Under the pieces are notes generated by a model. The model was not told where the DNA came from. It did no database searches and worked only from the letters and a program-made list of their open reading frames with translations. 64,000 nucleotides of DNA from Pseudochrobactrum asaccharolyticum (GTDB lineage: Bacteria; Pseudomonadota; Alphaproteobacteria; Rhizobiales; Rhizobiaceae). The translations under genes and the position numbers were made by a program. Location: contig NZ_QNRH01000008.1 of NCBI RefSeq assembly GCF_003314995.1, forward strand, positions 62,001-126,000, written 5' to 3'. Numbering within the stretch: the stretch's first letter is position 1; each line of letters starts with the position of its first letter. Positions 21,734-31,440 of this stretch are shown here, in pieces.

Positions 21734-24700
21734 ATGGCACAAAATACAAAAGCGCAAAAGCTTGAGCTTGATATGGAACAAGCCCTCACTGACGGGCTGG
21801 ATCTGGATTTCAGCGACGACTTTGAGCTGGATTTGAATTTTGACGCTCCTGAGGTGGAATTCTCGCTTGATGATCTGGAAAGTCAGATTTCGCGAGCCGC
21901 TGAAGAACTGGCACTGGAACAAAACACAACTGCACCTGTTGCAGCTGCCGCTACTGGTGCAGCTATTGCCGCCGCAGCCAGCGCTAAAACAGAAGCCAAG
22001 ACTGCAGCAGAGCCAAAAGCTGAGAAAGCTAAAAAAGCTGATGTGCCTGCCACACCAGTTACGCCTGCCGCACCTCCGGTTGTTACAGCCTCTGCCGCAA
22101 CACCATCTGCCTCCACCCCGGGCAGCGTGACTGTATTGCAGGCAGCCAATCAGCCTGAAGTGCCAACAGCCAATACAACAAAATCAGACAGCACCATCTC
22201 TTTTGATGAACTGGATCTGTTGCCTGAAACAGCTCCGGCTGCAGAATTTACTGTTTCCCGTCCTGCTGCCCCGCAGGCAACAGCAGCGCCTGCTGCACCA
22301 TTAACTCCGGCCAATGATGATCTGCGCAACGATAATTTGTTGCTGCGTCGCACTAATGGCCGTTCATCCAGTGTCTTCTGGACAACCACAGCGATCAGCG
22401 CACTCTGGACAGCGGGTGGTCTTACCCTCGCCCATGCGCTGAGCCCGCAGGGTCTCACTTCATTCTCCGCAATCAAAGACTTCTTCACCACACCGGCAGG
22501 TATTGGTGTTGCAGCCGGTATTGCAGTGCCGGTCGTCATGTTCTGGGGTTTTGCCCAGATGGTGCGCCGCGCACAGGAACTGCAATCTGCTGCCCGTCAG
22601 ATGACCGCCGCTGCCCTGCGTCTTGCTTCACCTGAAGCTGCCGCCGGTGACCGTGTTTCCACACTTGGGCAGGCAGTGCGTCGTGAAGTAGCGGCGATGA
22701 ACGAAGGCATCGAGCGCACACTCGCCCGTGCAGTTGAACTGGAAACTCTGGTACAGACCGAAGTTCATCAGCTTGAACGCGCCTACAGCGACAATGAAGT
22801 TCGTATCCGCGCCCTGATTGCTGAACTTGGCAATGAACGTGAAGCTGTGATCAGCCATGCGGAACGTGTCCGTTCGTCCATCTCCGGTGCGCATGAGCAT
22901 CTGAAAACCGAACTGTCTTCGGCCAGCGATATCATCCGTGATAATGTTCTCACCGTTTCCAGCGAGCTGACCTCCTCCCTGTCCCATGCAGGTGAGACCA
23001 TGATCAGCCGCCTGAATGAAAGCGGCGCGGCCATTTCTGAAGCGATTGATACCCGCAGCACCGATATTTCCACCCGCATCAGCTCTTCGGGCGGCGATTT
23101 TGTTGAAATTCTCGACACACGTATCGCAACGCTGGAAGAACGCTCACGCGGTCTCACCGAGACACTCACCGAAGCTCTGGATGCCCGTACATCCAACATT
23201 GCTTCGCTGCTCGGCGATGCGACCATGAATATGGTCACCGAATTCGATCAGCGTCTGGCAGATCTCAACGCAACACTGGCTGCGCGCGGTCATTCGTTGC
23301 TCACAGAATTTGAAGGCCGTGCGCAGGCGATCGACAGCAGCACTGAGAAACTCAATGCCGCTCTGGAAGTCCGTTCGCGTCAGATCAATGAAAACCTGAT
23401 CGCCCGTACCCGTGAGATTGCTGAAACCTTCTCCGGTGTGCGCTCCTCGATCAGCACTGTTGTTGATGAAACCAAAGACAAGCTCAATGGCGAACTTTCC
23501 GGCATTACAGACTCTGTTGCCGGTCTGCTGAACGACCGCGCCGGTCAGTTTATCTCGCAGATCGCCGACAGCCGCGAAGCACTGTCAACCACCCTCTCCG
23601 GTGAATCCGAGCGTATTGCCGCGGCTATGCAGCAGCACAGCCAAACCATCACCGAGCGCGGTGCGGATATTGAACGTGCAATCGCAGGTAATGCAGCGCA
23701 TCTGGATCAGACAACCAATCAGCATGCAGCCATTCTGGAACAGCGCACCAATGATATGCGTGAAGCCATGGCTGCACATAATGCACAGCTCAACACGATC
23801 TTCACTGAAGAAGAAGGCCGTTTTGAAGGTCGTGCATCCGCACTCAAATCCTCGTTCGATCAGCAGCACGCCGATTACACCCGCACGCTGGATGAACGTA
23901 ATCAGCAGTTTGCAAACAGCTTGCAGCAGAACAGCTCTGCCGTCAGCTCTCTGCTGAACGAACATATCAACACTGTCGGTGATCGCGCTTCGCAATTGCA
24001 GGCTGCTATGCAGAGCGGACAGGAATCTCTGGATGCCAATCTGCGCCAGCATGGTGAAACACTGGTACAGCGCACAGTTGCCCTTCAGGATGCCGTTGCC
24101 AACGCAACCGGCACATTGCAGAGCACTTTCGACAACCAGACCGGTATTATCGAAGAACGTACCTCCACCATGGAACGCGCTCTGAGCATGGGCGTGGACA
24201 ATGTCCGTAAATCGCTTGAGCACAGCGCGACAGTGGTTGCCGGTACGCTCCGCGAAAAAATTACAGAAGCTGCAGGCTCGCTCAGTGCAGAAGCGGCAAA
24301 AGCCGGTAACGCACTGCATGGCTTTGGTGAGAACTTCAACGACCGCCTGATTGAAAATCTGGCCGGTACAGAAGCCCGCCTTGGTGAACGCGCCAGCCAG
24401 ATTGCTTCCGGTCTTGAAGCCATTGAAACCCGCCTCACCGGCGAACTCAGCGGTATCGAAAGCCGTATCGCAGAAACAGCGACACGCACCAGCGATGTGC
24501 TTGGTGCACATTCTGAAGCGTTCAGCGCCCGTGTTCTGGAAAATCTCTCCGGCACAGAAAGCCGCCTGACGGAGCGTGCGGAAGCGATTGCTTCCGGCAT
24601 CAGCGATGTGAGCAACCGTCTCACCGGTGATCTCAGCGGCATCGAAAGCCGTATCGCACAGACTGCATCCCATGCCAGCGATGTGCTGGGTGCGCATTCT

Positions 24701-26485
24701 GAAGCATTCAGCGCCCGCGTTCTGGAAAACCTCTCCGGCACTGAAGCACGCCTGACTGAGCGCGCTGATGCGATTGCGATGGGTCTTGGTGAAATCGGTT
24801 CCCGTATCACCGGTGAACTCGGTGTTATTGAGTCGCGCATTTCCGATGCAACGCAGAATACTTCTGCAACGCTGGAAGAACGCACCCGTGAGCTGAATTC
24901 GGTTCTCGCAGCCCGCTCGCAGGAAATCACCCGCATTCTCGCCGACACTGCCGAGCCTCTGGTACAGCGCCTTGCCGATAGCGGTCAGGGTCTTGCAAGC
25001 CAGCTTGAACAGGCAACCCATGCGGCAACCGACCGTCTGCGTTCGGAAAATGCGGCTCTGGTCAATGCACTGGCAAGCCGCACTGCTGAAACCATTTCTG
25101 CGGTTCAGGAAGCCAAATCAAACCTGTCTCAGGGCGTTGGCGGTCTGATTGATCGCCTGGCAAGCTCGAATGCAGAACTCGGCCAGCTGATCGACAAAGC
25201 GACCCTCAACCTCAACGATATTGATACCCGTCTGGTTGAATCGACAACGAACTTTGCTGACAGCACCAATCGTGCCGCACAGATCTTCTCCAGCTCCAGC
25301 GTTGTTATCGACAACAATATCGGTGCTCTGCGCTCCCTGTCCGGCAATACGCTGTCGCAGATCGCAGATATCGCCAAGCGCTTTGAAGATCACAGTGCAG
25401 TTCTGTCCCGTGCGTCTGACCTCATCAATTCGGCTCAGAATGGCCTTAATGATACATTGGCTGATCGTCATGATGCGCTGGAACGCCTGTCGGCCGGTCT
25501 GATCGACAAGTCGGAAAATATTGAGAAAGTGATGCAGGGCTTTGAAAACCTCGTCACCTCTGCTCTGGAACGTACAGAAGGCCGCACACGCAACTCTACC
25601 GAACAACTGCGCGCAGCCATCTCTGAAGTTGTGGATCAGGCAACACAGAAATTCGCATCGGCAACAGATGATATCCGTCGCTCGGCTGCGGAAATCCGTG
25701 GTGAACTGGATGCAACCCGTGGTGAGCTGAAGCGCGGCGTACTCGATATGCCTGCGGAAGCCAAAGAATCCACCACTGCAATGCGTAAAGCTGTTTCCGA
25801 ACAGATCAACGCACTGAAAGAACTGGCTTCGATCGTCAACAAATCCGGTCGTCTGATGGATGTGGGTGACAGCCGTGCAGACCGTACCGTTGCCAAACAG
25901 ACTGTTGCAGCCGCAGCACCGGCTCAGGCCTATGTCGCACCGGCTGTTACACAAACTGCTGCACCGGCGCCGCAGCCACAGAGCTACACAGTATCTGCTC
26001 CGGTACAGGCACCTGCTCCACAGGAAAGCCCGCGCGGTGGCTGGGTATCCAATCTGCTGGCACGCGCCTCTGCTGACGAAGATACAAAAGCTTCAGCACC
26101 ACGCAGCCAGAGCAATGTGACACCACAGCGCTCGGCAGCCCATGTTGTTGACAGCCTGAACTCGCTGTCGGTTGATATTGCCCGCGCAATTGATCATGAA
26201 GCATCGGTTGAGCTTTGGGATCGCTACCGTCGCGGCGAGCGCAATGTGTTCACCCGTCGCCTCTATACGCTGAAAGGTCAGCAGACTTTTGAAGAAATCA
26301 AAAGCAAGTACCAGATGGATGGTGACTTCCGTCGTGCAGTAGACCGCTACATGGATGATTTCCAGCGTCTGCTGGAAGATGTTGCCCGCAATGATCGTGA
26401 TAATATGGTCACTCAGACCTACCTCACATCAGACACCGGCAAAGTCTACACCATGCTGGCACACGCATCGGGTCGTCTGCGTTAA
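21734..26485 (+). CDS. Giant coiled-coil polar-growth protein, GPR (Growth Pole Ring)-like
   Basis: A 1583-residue protein. In order: an acidic N-terminus (LDLDFSDDFELDLNFDAP), an Ala/Pro-rich linker to about residue 190, two transmembrane helices (about 213-233 and 254-274), then about 1100 residues of amphipathic helix with apolipoprotein-like short repeats, an Ala/Pro/Gln linker (about 1390-1460) and a compact C-terminal domain (ELWDRYRRGERNVFTRRLY onward). This layout matches the GPR protein of Agrobacterium, which forms a ring at the growing pole and is needed for unipolar growth in Hyphomicrobiales. Assignment rests on architecture and lineage. Three tandem 62-residue repeats lie at 24335-24892. 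The gene is monocistronic. Confidence 0.85.
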   Translation: MAQNTKAQKLELDMEQALTDGLDLDFSDDFELDLNFDAPEVEFSLDDLESQISRAAEELALEQNTTAPVAAAATGAAIAAAASAKTEAKTAAEPKAEKAKKADVPATPVTPAAPPVVTASAATPSASTPGSVTVLQAANQPEVPTANTTKSDSTISFDELDLLPETAPAAEFTVSRPAAPQATAAPAAPLTPANDDLRNDNLLLRRTNGRSSSVFWTTTAISALWTAGGLTLAHALSPQGLTSFSAIKDFFTTPAGIGVAAGIAVPVVMFWGFAQMVRRAQELQSAARQMTAAALRLASPEAAAGDRVSTLGQAVRREVAAMNEGIERTLARAVELETLVQTEVHQLERAYSDNEVRIRALIAELGNEREAVISHAERVRSSISGAHEHLKTELSSASDIIRDNVLTVSSELTSSLSHAGETMISRLNESGAAISEAIDTRSTDISTRISSSGGDFVEILDTRIATLEERSRGLTETLTEALDARTSNIASLLGDATMNMVTEFDQRLADLNATLAARGHSLLTEFEGRAQAIDSSTEKLNAALEVRSRQINENLIARTREIAETFSGVRSSISTVVDETKDKLNGELSGITDSVAGLLNDRAGQFISQIADSREALSTTLSGESERIAAAMQQHSQTITERGADIERAIAGNAAHLDQTTNQHAAILEQRTNDMREAMAAHNAQLNTIFTEEEGRFEGRASALKSSFDQQHADYTRTLDERNQQFANSLQQNSSAVSSLLNEHINTVGDRASQLQAAMQSGQESLDANLRQHGETLVQRTVALQDAVANATGTLQSTFDNQTGIIEERTSTMERALSMGVDNVRKSLEHSATVVAGTLREKITEAAGSLSAEAAKAGNALHGFGENFNDRLIENLAGTEARLGERASQIASGLEAIETRLTGELSGIESRIAETATRTSDVLGAHSEAFSARVLENLSGTESRLTERAEAIASGISDVSNRLTGDLSGIESRIAQTASHASDVLGAHSEAFSARVLENLSGTEARLTERADAIAMGLGEIGSRITGELGVIESRISDATQNTSATLEERTRELNSVLAARSQEITRILADTAEPLVQRLADSGQGLASQLEQATHAATDRLRSENAALVNALASRTAETISAVQEAKSNLSQGVGGLIDRLASSNAELGQLIDKATLNLNDIDTRLVESTTNFADSTNRAAQIFSSSSVVIDNNIGALRSLSGNTLSQIADIAKRFEDHSAVLSRASDLINSAQNGLNDTLADRHDALERLSAGLIDKSENIEKVMQGFENLVTSALERTEGRTRNSTEQLRAAISEVVDQATQKFASATDDIRRSAAEIRGELDATRGELKRGVLDMPAEAKESTTAMRKAVSEQINALKELASIVNKSGRLMDVGDSRADRTVAKQTVAAAAPAQAYVAPAVTQTAAPAPQPQSYTVSAPVQAPAPQESPRGGWVSNLLARASADEDTKASAPRSQSNVTPQRSAAHVVDSLNSLSVDIARAIDHEASVELWDRYRRGERNVFTRRLYTLKGQQTFEEIKSKYQMDGDFRRAVDRYMDDFQRLLEDVARNDRDNMVTQTYLTSDTGKVYTMLAHASGRLR
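24335..24892 (+). repeat. Three tandem 186-bp in-frame repeats within the GPR-like gene
   Basis: Units at 24335-24520, 24521-24706 and 24707-24892, each 62 codons. The second and third share FSARVLENLSGTE, RLTERA and GIESRI; the first is more divergent (FNDRLIENLAGTE). The exact 186-bp period was checked on the TTCAGCGCCC word at 24521 and 24707. Confidence 0.9.
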
Positions 26486-26499
26486 TCAGAGCGAAGAAT

Positions 26500-26531
26500 T
26501 TAAAAGGCGGGATTTCTCCCGCCTTTTTTAT
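26500..26531 (+). terminator. Intrinsic terminator
   Basis: Stem GGCGGGA / TCCCGCC with a 4-base loop, preceded by AAAA and followed by a T-run, 15 bp after the GPR-like stop codon. Confidence 0.9.
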
Positions 26532-26682
26532 TTTCAAAACCACCTCTGACAAAGCGTCTCAGCCTTATAATTTTACCAACCCGCTCTTGCCAAACCATAG
26601 GCCACACCTTCTATAGTGAGCTCTACAGAATTACATTGCGGCATATTATTTGCTGCTCTCAAGCATATATACCGGAGGAAAT

Positions 26683-28134
26683 ATGTCTCAGACTGCACCG
26701 CGCTATCCAGATACCCAGCTCCTGATCAACGGCGAATGGCGCAATGCGCAGAACGGACGCACAATTGATGTGCTCAATCCGGCAACCGGTGAAGTTATCG
26801 GCAAGGTTGCCCATGCGGAAAAAGTTGATCTTGACGCAGCGCTGGATGCTGCTGCCAAAGGTTTCAAAATCTGGAGCGCAAGCTCGCCATTCGACCGTTC
26901 CAAACTGATGCGCCGTGCGGCAAACCTGCTGCGTGAGCGCGCAGATGCCATTGCACCAATCCTGACCCTTGAGCAGGGCAAGCCGGTGGCAGAAGCCAAA
27001 GGCGAAATCCTCGCTGGCGCCGATATTATTGAATGGTTTGCCGAAGAATCCCGCCGCACCTACGGCCAGATCATTCCGGCACGTGCTGCCGGTGTATCGC
27101 AGATGGCATTCAAACTACCTGTCGGCCCAGTCGCCGCCTTCACACCATGGAACTTCCCGATCAATCAGGTGGTGCGCAAATTGTCTGCGGCCATTGCTGC
27201 CGGTTGTTCGATCATCGTCAAGGCACCGGAAGAAACACCGGCCTCGCCTGCAGAGCTGATCCGCGTTTTTGTTGATGCCGGTATTCCTGCCGGTGTGGTC
27301 AATCTGGTCTATGGCGTGCCGTCAGAAATCTCCGAATATCTGATCCCGCATCCGGTTATCCGCAAAATCTCGTTCACCGGTTCCACCCCAATCGGCAAAA
27401 TGCTGGCCGGTCTTGCGAGCCAGCATATGAAATTGTCGACCATGGAACTCGGCGGTCACGCACCGGCGATCATCTTTGATGATGCCGATGTGGAAGGCGC
27501 CGTTAAAACATTGGCGATGTCCAAATTCCGCAATGCTGGACAGGTTTGCGTTTCGCCGACCCGCTTCCTCGTGCAGGAAAATGTCTATGAGCAAGTTGTG
27601 CAGTCCTTCACGGAAAAAGCCAAAGCCATCAAAGTCGGCAATGGTTTTGACGAAGGCGTGCAGATGGGCCCGCTGGCCAATGAACGCCGTATCCCTGCCC
27701 TCGAATCTCTGATTCAGGATGCAGTGGACAATGGCGCGCGCCTGATGACCGGTGGCCGCCGTATCGGCAATGTCGGTAACTTCTTTGAACCGACTGTCCT
27801 CGCCGATGCACCGAAAACCGCACGTATCATGAATGAAGAACCATTCGGCCCTGTGGCAGTGTTCTCCTCCTTCAAGACACTGGATGAAGTGATTGATGAG
27901 GCTAACCGCCTGCCATTCGGCTTGGCATCCTACGCCTTTACCCGTTCAGCGGAAAATGCCCGTGAGCTGGGTATGCGTATTGAGGCCGGTATGACAACCA
28001 TCAACCATCTCGGCCTTGCTTTGCCGGAAGTTCCTTTCGGCGGCATCAAGGATTCCGGCTACGGCACCGAAGGCGGTTCAGAGGCAATCAACGCCTATCT
28101 GACCACAAAATTTGTGACACATCTGGTTATCTGA
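26683..28134 (+). CDS. NAD(P)-dependent aldehyde dehydrogenase, succinate-semialdehyde/ketoglutarate-semialdehyde type
   Basis: A 483-residue aldehyde dehydrogenase. The catalytic Glu is in MELGGHAP (E255) and the nucleophile Cys in GQVCVSP (C289); [22 protein letters not shown] and EEPFGPVA are typical of the GabD-like class. Likely reactions are oxidation of succinate semialdehyde or alpha-ketoglutarate semialdehyde; sequence alone does not decide. The start is the ATG at 26683, preceded by GGAGGA. It is monocistronic, with a terminator after it. No gabT or other GABA or sugar-acid pathway gene is adjacent. Confidence 0.9.
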   Translation: MSQTAPRYPDTQLLINGEWRNAQNGRTIDVLNPATGEVIGKVAHAEKVDLDAALDAAAKGFKIWSASSPFDRSKLMRRAANLLRERADAIAPILTLEQGKPVAEAKGEILAGADIIEWFAEESRRTYGQIIPARAAGVSQMAFKLPVGPVAAFTPWNFPINQVVRKLSAAIAAGCSIIVKAPEETPASPAELIRVFVDAGIPAGVVNLVYGVPSEISEYLIPHPVIRKISFTGSTPIGKMLAGLASQHMKLSTMELGGHAPAIIFDDADVEGAVKTLAMSKFRNAGQVCVSPTRFLVQENVYEQVVQSFTEKAKAIKVGNGFDEGVQMGPLANERRIPALESLIQDAVDNGARLMTGGRRIGNVGNFFEPTVLADAPKTARIMNEEPFGPVAVFSSFKTLDEVIDEANRLPFGLASYAFTRSAENARELGMRIEAGMTTINHLGLALPEVPFGGIKDSGYGTEGGSEAINAYLTTKFVTHLVI

Positions 28135-28154
28135 TCAGTAAAAGTGCAAGAAAA

Positions 28155-28190
28155 ATAACCCCCGTCTGCAGAAATGCAGGCGGGGTTTAT
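28155..28190 (+). terminator. Intrinsic terminator
   Basis: Stem CCCCGTCTGCA / TGCAGGCGGGG (one G:U pair), GAAA loop, followed by TTTATCTT, 20 bp after the aldehyde dehydrogenase stop. Confidence 0.85.
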
Positions 28191-28314
28191 CTTATTCTGA
28201 AAAGCAATAAAATTATTCAAATATCGTTTGATCTTTCAAATTGTTACTTTAGGCTATCCCCTTAAGCCGGCCCAAAACAAAAAACACGGCCGTATGAATG
28301 AGGGGAAAATAAGC

Positions 28315-29967
28315 ATGAATTTTATACCATCCATCCGCAAAACCAATCTCGGCAAACTGACAATGGCACTGGCTTTCAGCACAGCGCTCACCGGTTCAGT
28401 TTTGCTCAGCGCTGCCAATGCCGCCACACCAGCCGATACACTGGTGATCGCCATGGCAACCGATGATGTGATTTCGCTGGATCCGGCAGAATCTTTCGAA
28501 ATTACAACCGCGGAAATTCTGGCAAACAGCTATGGCCGCCTGCTGCGTACAGATTACAAAGACCCGTCCAAGCTGGTCGCTGATATTGCTGAAAGCTGGG
28601 ATGTTTCCGAAGACGGCAAGACTTTCACCTTTAAAATCCGCAAGGGTCAGAAATTCGCCTCCGGTAACCCGATCACTGCGCATGATGCCGCCTATTCACT
28701 GCAACGTGCCGTCAAGCTCGACCAGAGCCCTGTTTTCATTCTCAGCCAGTTCGGCCTGACCAAAGACAATGTGGATGAAAAAGTCTTTGCCAAAGACGAT
28801 GACACGCTGATTTTCACCTCGGAAAAAGCCTTCGCACCAAGCTTTGTTTATAACTGTCTGACCGCAACTGTTGGTTCCGTTGTTGACAGTAAACTGCTCA
28901 AAGAACACGCCAAGCCGGTAACGCCGACAGCAGATTCCAAAGCCGATAATGATTTTGGCCATGAATGGCTGAAACGCAATTATGCAGGTTCCGGCGCCTT
29001 TGAAATCAAAGACTGGCGTCCGAATGAAATCATCATGATGGAGCGTAACGAGAATTATGATGGTGAGAAACCACCGCTCAAACGCATCATCTACCGTTAC
29101 GTAAAAGAGAGTGCATCGCAGCGCATCATGCTCGATGCCGGTGATATCGACATTGCCCGTAATCTTGAGCCTGGCGATCTTGAAGCCATCTCCAAAGATG
29201 GCCGCTTCCACACCGCCAGTGCGCCGAAAGGCACGATCTATTATTTCAGCCTCAATCAGCAGCACGACACACTCTCCAAGCCGGAAGTGCGTCAGGCGGT
29301 TAAATATCTGGTCGATTACGATGCTATTCAGTCCACACTGATCAAAGGCATCGGGACAATTCACCAGAACTTCCTGCCAGCCGGTATGCTTGGCTCGACA
29401 GATGAAAACCCGTTCAGCCTCAATGTTGAGAAAGCCAAGGAACTGCTGGAAAAAGCCGGTCTGAAAGACGGTTTCACCATTACCATGGATGTACGTAACA
29501 CCCAGCCGGTCACCGGCATTGCGGAATCCATTCAGCAAACCTTTGCCAAAGCGAATATCAAACTTGAGATTATTCCGGGCGACGGCAAGCAGACACTAAC
29601 CAAATATCGTGCGCGTAAGCATGATATTTACATCGGCCAGTGGGGTATTGATTACTGGGATCCGCATACCAATGCCGATACTTTTGTGACCAATCTCGAC
29701 AATTCCGATAATGCGGTTTCCAAAACCAGTGCATGGCGCAACTCATGGGAAATTCCGGAACTGACCCAGAAAACTCTGGCGGCAGTGATGGAAAAAGACG
29801 CTGACAAACGTGCGCAGGAATATCTCAACATTCAGAAAGAATTCCGCGACACCAGCCCGTTCACCATGCTTTATCAGTTGAATGAAGTGGCAGTCGTATC
29901 CAATAAGGTGAAAGACTTTATCATTTCACCGGATACCAACTATGTGCTGAAAGCATCAAAGGAGTAG
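28315..29967 (+). CDS. Peptide/nickel-type ABC transporter substrate-binding protein (SBP family 5)
   Basis: A 550-residue periplasmic binding protein of the DppA/OppA family. The signal peptide spans about residues 1-41 (TMALAFSTALTGSVLLSAAN, cleaved after ANA), followed by the family features LDPAESFEITTAEILANSYG and ITAHDAAYSLQRAV. The family binds di- and oligopeptides, opines or other solutes. The ATG at 28315 follows GAGGGGAAAA. No permease or ATPase genes follow; the gene ends at its own terminator, so it is an orphan component. Confidence 0.9.
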   Translation: MNFIPSIRKTNLGKLTMALAFSTALTGSVLLSAANAATPADTLVIAMATDDVISLDPAESFEITTAEILANSYGRLLRTDYKDPSKLVADIAESWDVSEDGKTFTFKIRKGQKFASGNPITAHDAAYSLQRAVKLDQSPVFILSQFGLTKDNVDEKVFAKDDDTLIFTSEKAFAPSFVYNCLTATVGSVVDSKLLKEHAKPVTPTADSKADNDFGHEWLKRNYAGSGAFEIKDWRPNEIIMMERNENYDGEKPPLKRIIYRYVKESASQRIMLDAGDIDIARNLEPGDLEAISKDGRFHTASAPKGTIYYFSLNQQHDTLSKPEVRQAVKYLVDYDAIQSTLIKGIGTIHQNFLPAGMLGSTDENPFSLNVEKAKELLEKAGLKDGFTITMDVRNTQPVTGIAESIQQTFAKANIKLEIIPGDGKQTLTKYRARKHDIYIGQWGIDYWDPHTNADTFVTNLDNSDNAVSKTSAWRNSWEIPELTQKTLAAVMEKDADKRAQEYLNIQKEFRDTSPFTMLYQLNEVAVVSNKVKDFIISPDTNYVLKASKE

Positions 29968-29975
29968 TTACTCAC

Positions 29976-30012
29976 GAAACGGCCGCAGAACTCATTCTGC
30001 GGCCGTTTTCAA
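29976..30012. terminator. Bidirectional intrinsic terminator
   Basis: Perfect 14-bp stem AAACGGCCGCAGAA / TTCTGCGGCCGTTT with a 4-base loop, after the binding-protein gene; it can also serve the convergent UspA gene. Confidence 0.92.
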
Positions 30013-30105
30013 TGCCAGATGGCAAAAATCTAACCAATTCAAGGCTGTCACAGCATAAAATGTTAGAGCGAGTTTTGTGCGCCCAAGAGGTCAAGCTCTC
30101 AGATT

Positions 30106-30555
30106 TTAACGCACAACCAGAATGGCAGTTTTGGTATGTGTCAGCACTTCGCTTGTCTGACTGCCCAGCAGCAAACGGCCGATACCACGGCGACCATGCG
30201 AGGTCATAACGATCAGATCAACGTCGCTCTTTTCGCTGAATTCCGTGATTGCTTCAGCCGGCCAGCGATCATCGATATGTTTCAGCTCGGCCTTAACGCC
30301 GTGTTTTGCAGCCGTTTCAGCAGCGGCCTTGAGAACAGATTGCGCCTGACTGGCCTGATTTTCATTATAGATTTCGATATCTTTTGGGTTGGCAATCCAG
30401 CCTGCACTGCTGGCTGTCGCCATCATCGGAAAAGGCTCAGTTACGGTCAGAATCGTAACTTTACTGCCGAGTTTGGCCGCGAGTTCCAGCCCCTGATCCA
30501 GACCTTTTTGTGCCAGATCCGATCCGTCCGTAGCGATTAGAATATGCTTATACAT
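30106..30555 (-). CDS. Universal stress protein, UspA family
   Basis: A 149-residue cytoplasmic Usp domain: KHILIATDGSDLAQKGLDQG at the start, LIVMTSHGRRGIGRLLLGS near residues 117-135 (nucleotide-loop region) and TAILVVR at the C-terminus. UspA proteins accumulate in stress and starvation; the exact role is unknown. The ATG at 30555 is chosen (GCAGGGATGG upstream); an earlier ATG at 30615 would add a basic non-Usp extension. Followed on its strand by a shared terminator. Confidence 0.9.
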   Translation of the reverse strand: MYKHILIATDGSDLAQKGLDQGLELAAKLGSKVTILTVTEPFPMMATASSAGWIANPKDIEIYNENQASQAQSVLKAAAETAAKHGVKAELKHIDDRWPAEAITEFSEKSDVDLIVMTSHGRRGIGRLLLGSQTSEVLTHTKTAILVVR

Positions 30556-30875
30556 CGTGCCATCCCTGCTCCGTAAATTGACATATCTTCTATGAAGCCG
30601 GAGCCCAAACATCATTTAACTTCATATTGAAGTGACTATCATTCTATCGGGCATATTGCTTGGTGTGAAGATAAATGCGCAACAAAACAGCAAACAAATT
30701 TTATAAATCCGGATCATTTAAGCCGCGACAATTAAAGCCTTAAATAAAAAAAATATTGTGATACCATTCTATATTACAACTGGTAAAATTGACGGCAGTG
30801 AAATCAAATAAATAACTGCATAATTATTCGCATTTACGCTTGAAAGGTAATATCAAACAGCTTGGGAGAAATAAA
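30556..30875. other. 320-bp AT-rich divergent promoter region
   Basis: AT-rich DNA between the UspA gene and the 17M-like stress gene. No gene, repeat or defined operator was recognised. Confidence 0.5.
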
Positions 30876-31439
30876 ATGAAAATTATTTCAAGGATTTATG
30901 ATCAATACGGCCCTGCAAAACAAGTCGTGCATAATCTTGAAGCTGCAGGATTTCCTCACTCTGATATTATCATTGTAAGTCGTAAATATGCCGTAGATGA
31001 CACCTCTACCTGCGACAGTATTGTCAACGGTGCCGGTATGGGTGCCATAGTTGGTGGTGCGACAGGACTACTCATTGGTCTTAATCTGATCAGCGCTCCG
31101 ATATTTGCATCCGTTTTAAATTCAGACTGGATCGTATCTGCTGCTATAGGCATGATTATAGGTGCAGCGACAGGCAGCATCATGGGGAGTATTATTAACT
31201 CCTTCACATCTGCCGGCATCAGCAAGGAAGATGCCCGTCTGTGTATTGAGGCATCCAAACTAGGCAAAACCATTGTCAGCCTGCGCCTGAAAGATCAGGA
31301 AAAACCGCAAATGGAAACGGAAGCCAATCAAATCATGGATGTTCCGGAAGCACAAACGATCGAGCAGTTTCGTAATCTTTACAGCCGCACTTTACCGCAA
31401 TTAATTAGCCATACGAAACACCGCCACACCAGTGCATAG
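30876..31439 (+). CDS. Membrane protein with general-stress-protein-17M-like N-terminus
   Basis: A 187-residue protein. Residues 3-40 (SRIYDQYGPAKQVVHNLEAA) resemble the general stress protein 17M/YflT domain. Two Gly-rich hydrophobic segments (about 48-75 with GAIVGGATGLLIG, and 88-112 with GMIIGAATGSIMG) look like glycine-zipper membrane helices. The C-terminus is hydrophilic. The ATG at 30876 has GGGAG upstream. It stands divergent from uspA, suggesting stress regulation (inference). Its end lies only one base from the end of the next, convergent gene. Confidence 0.75.
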   Translation: MKIISRIYDQYGPAKQVVHNLEAAGFPHSDIIIVSRKYAVDDTSTCDSIVNGAGMGAIVGGATGLLIGLNLISAPIFASVLNSDWIVSAAIGMIIGAATGSIMGSIINSFTSAGISKEDARLCIEASKLGKTIVSLRLKDQEKPQMETEANQIMDVPEAQTIEQFRNLYSRTLPQLISHTKHRHTSA

Positions 31440-31440
31440 A

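Noticed and set aside
23585-25021. 478-codon minus-strand frame inside the GPR-like gene
   Set aside because: It is the shadow of a highly repetitive, compositionally biased coding sequence; it has no ribosome binding site and the Cys-rich translation resembles no family.
30063-30099. Possible extra copy of the AGAGC...GCTCT repeat after the peptide-binding protein gene
   Set aside because: Only the short end arms agree; the core does not match the other copies well enough.
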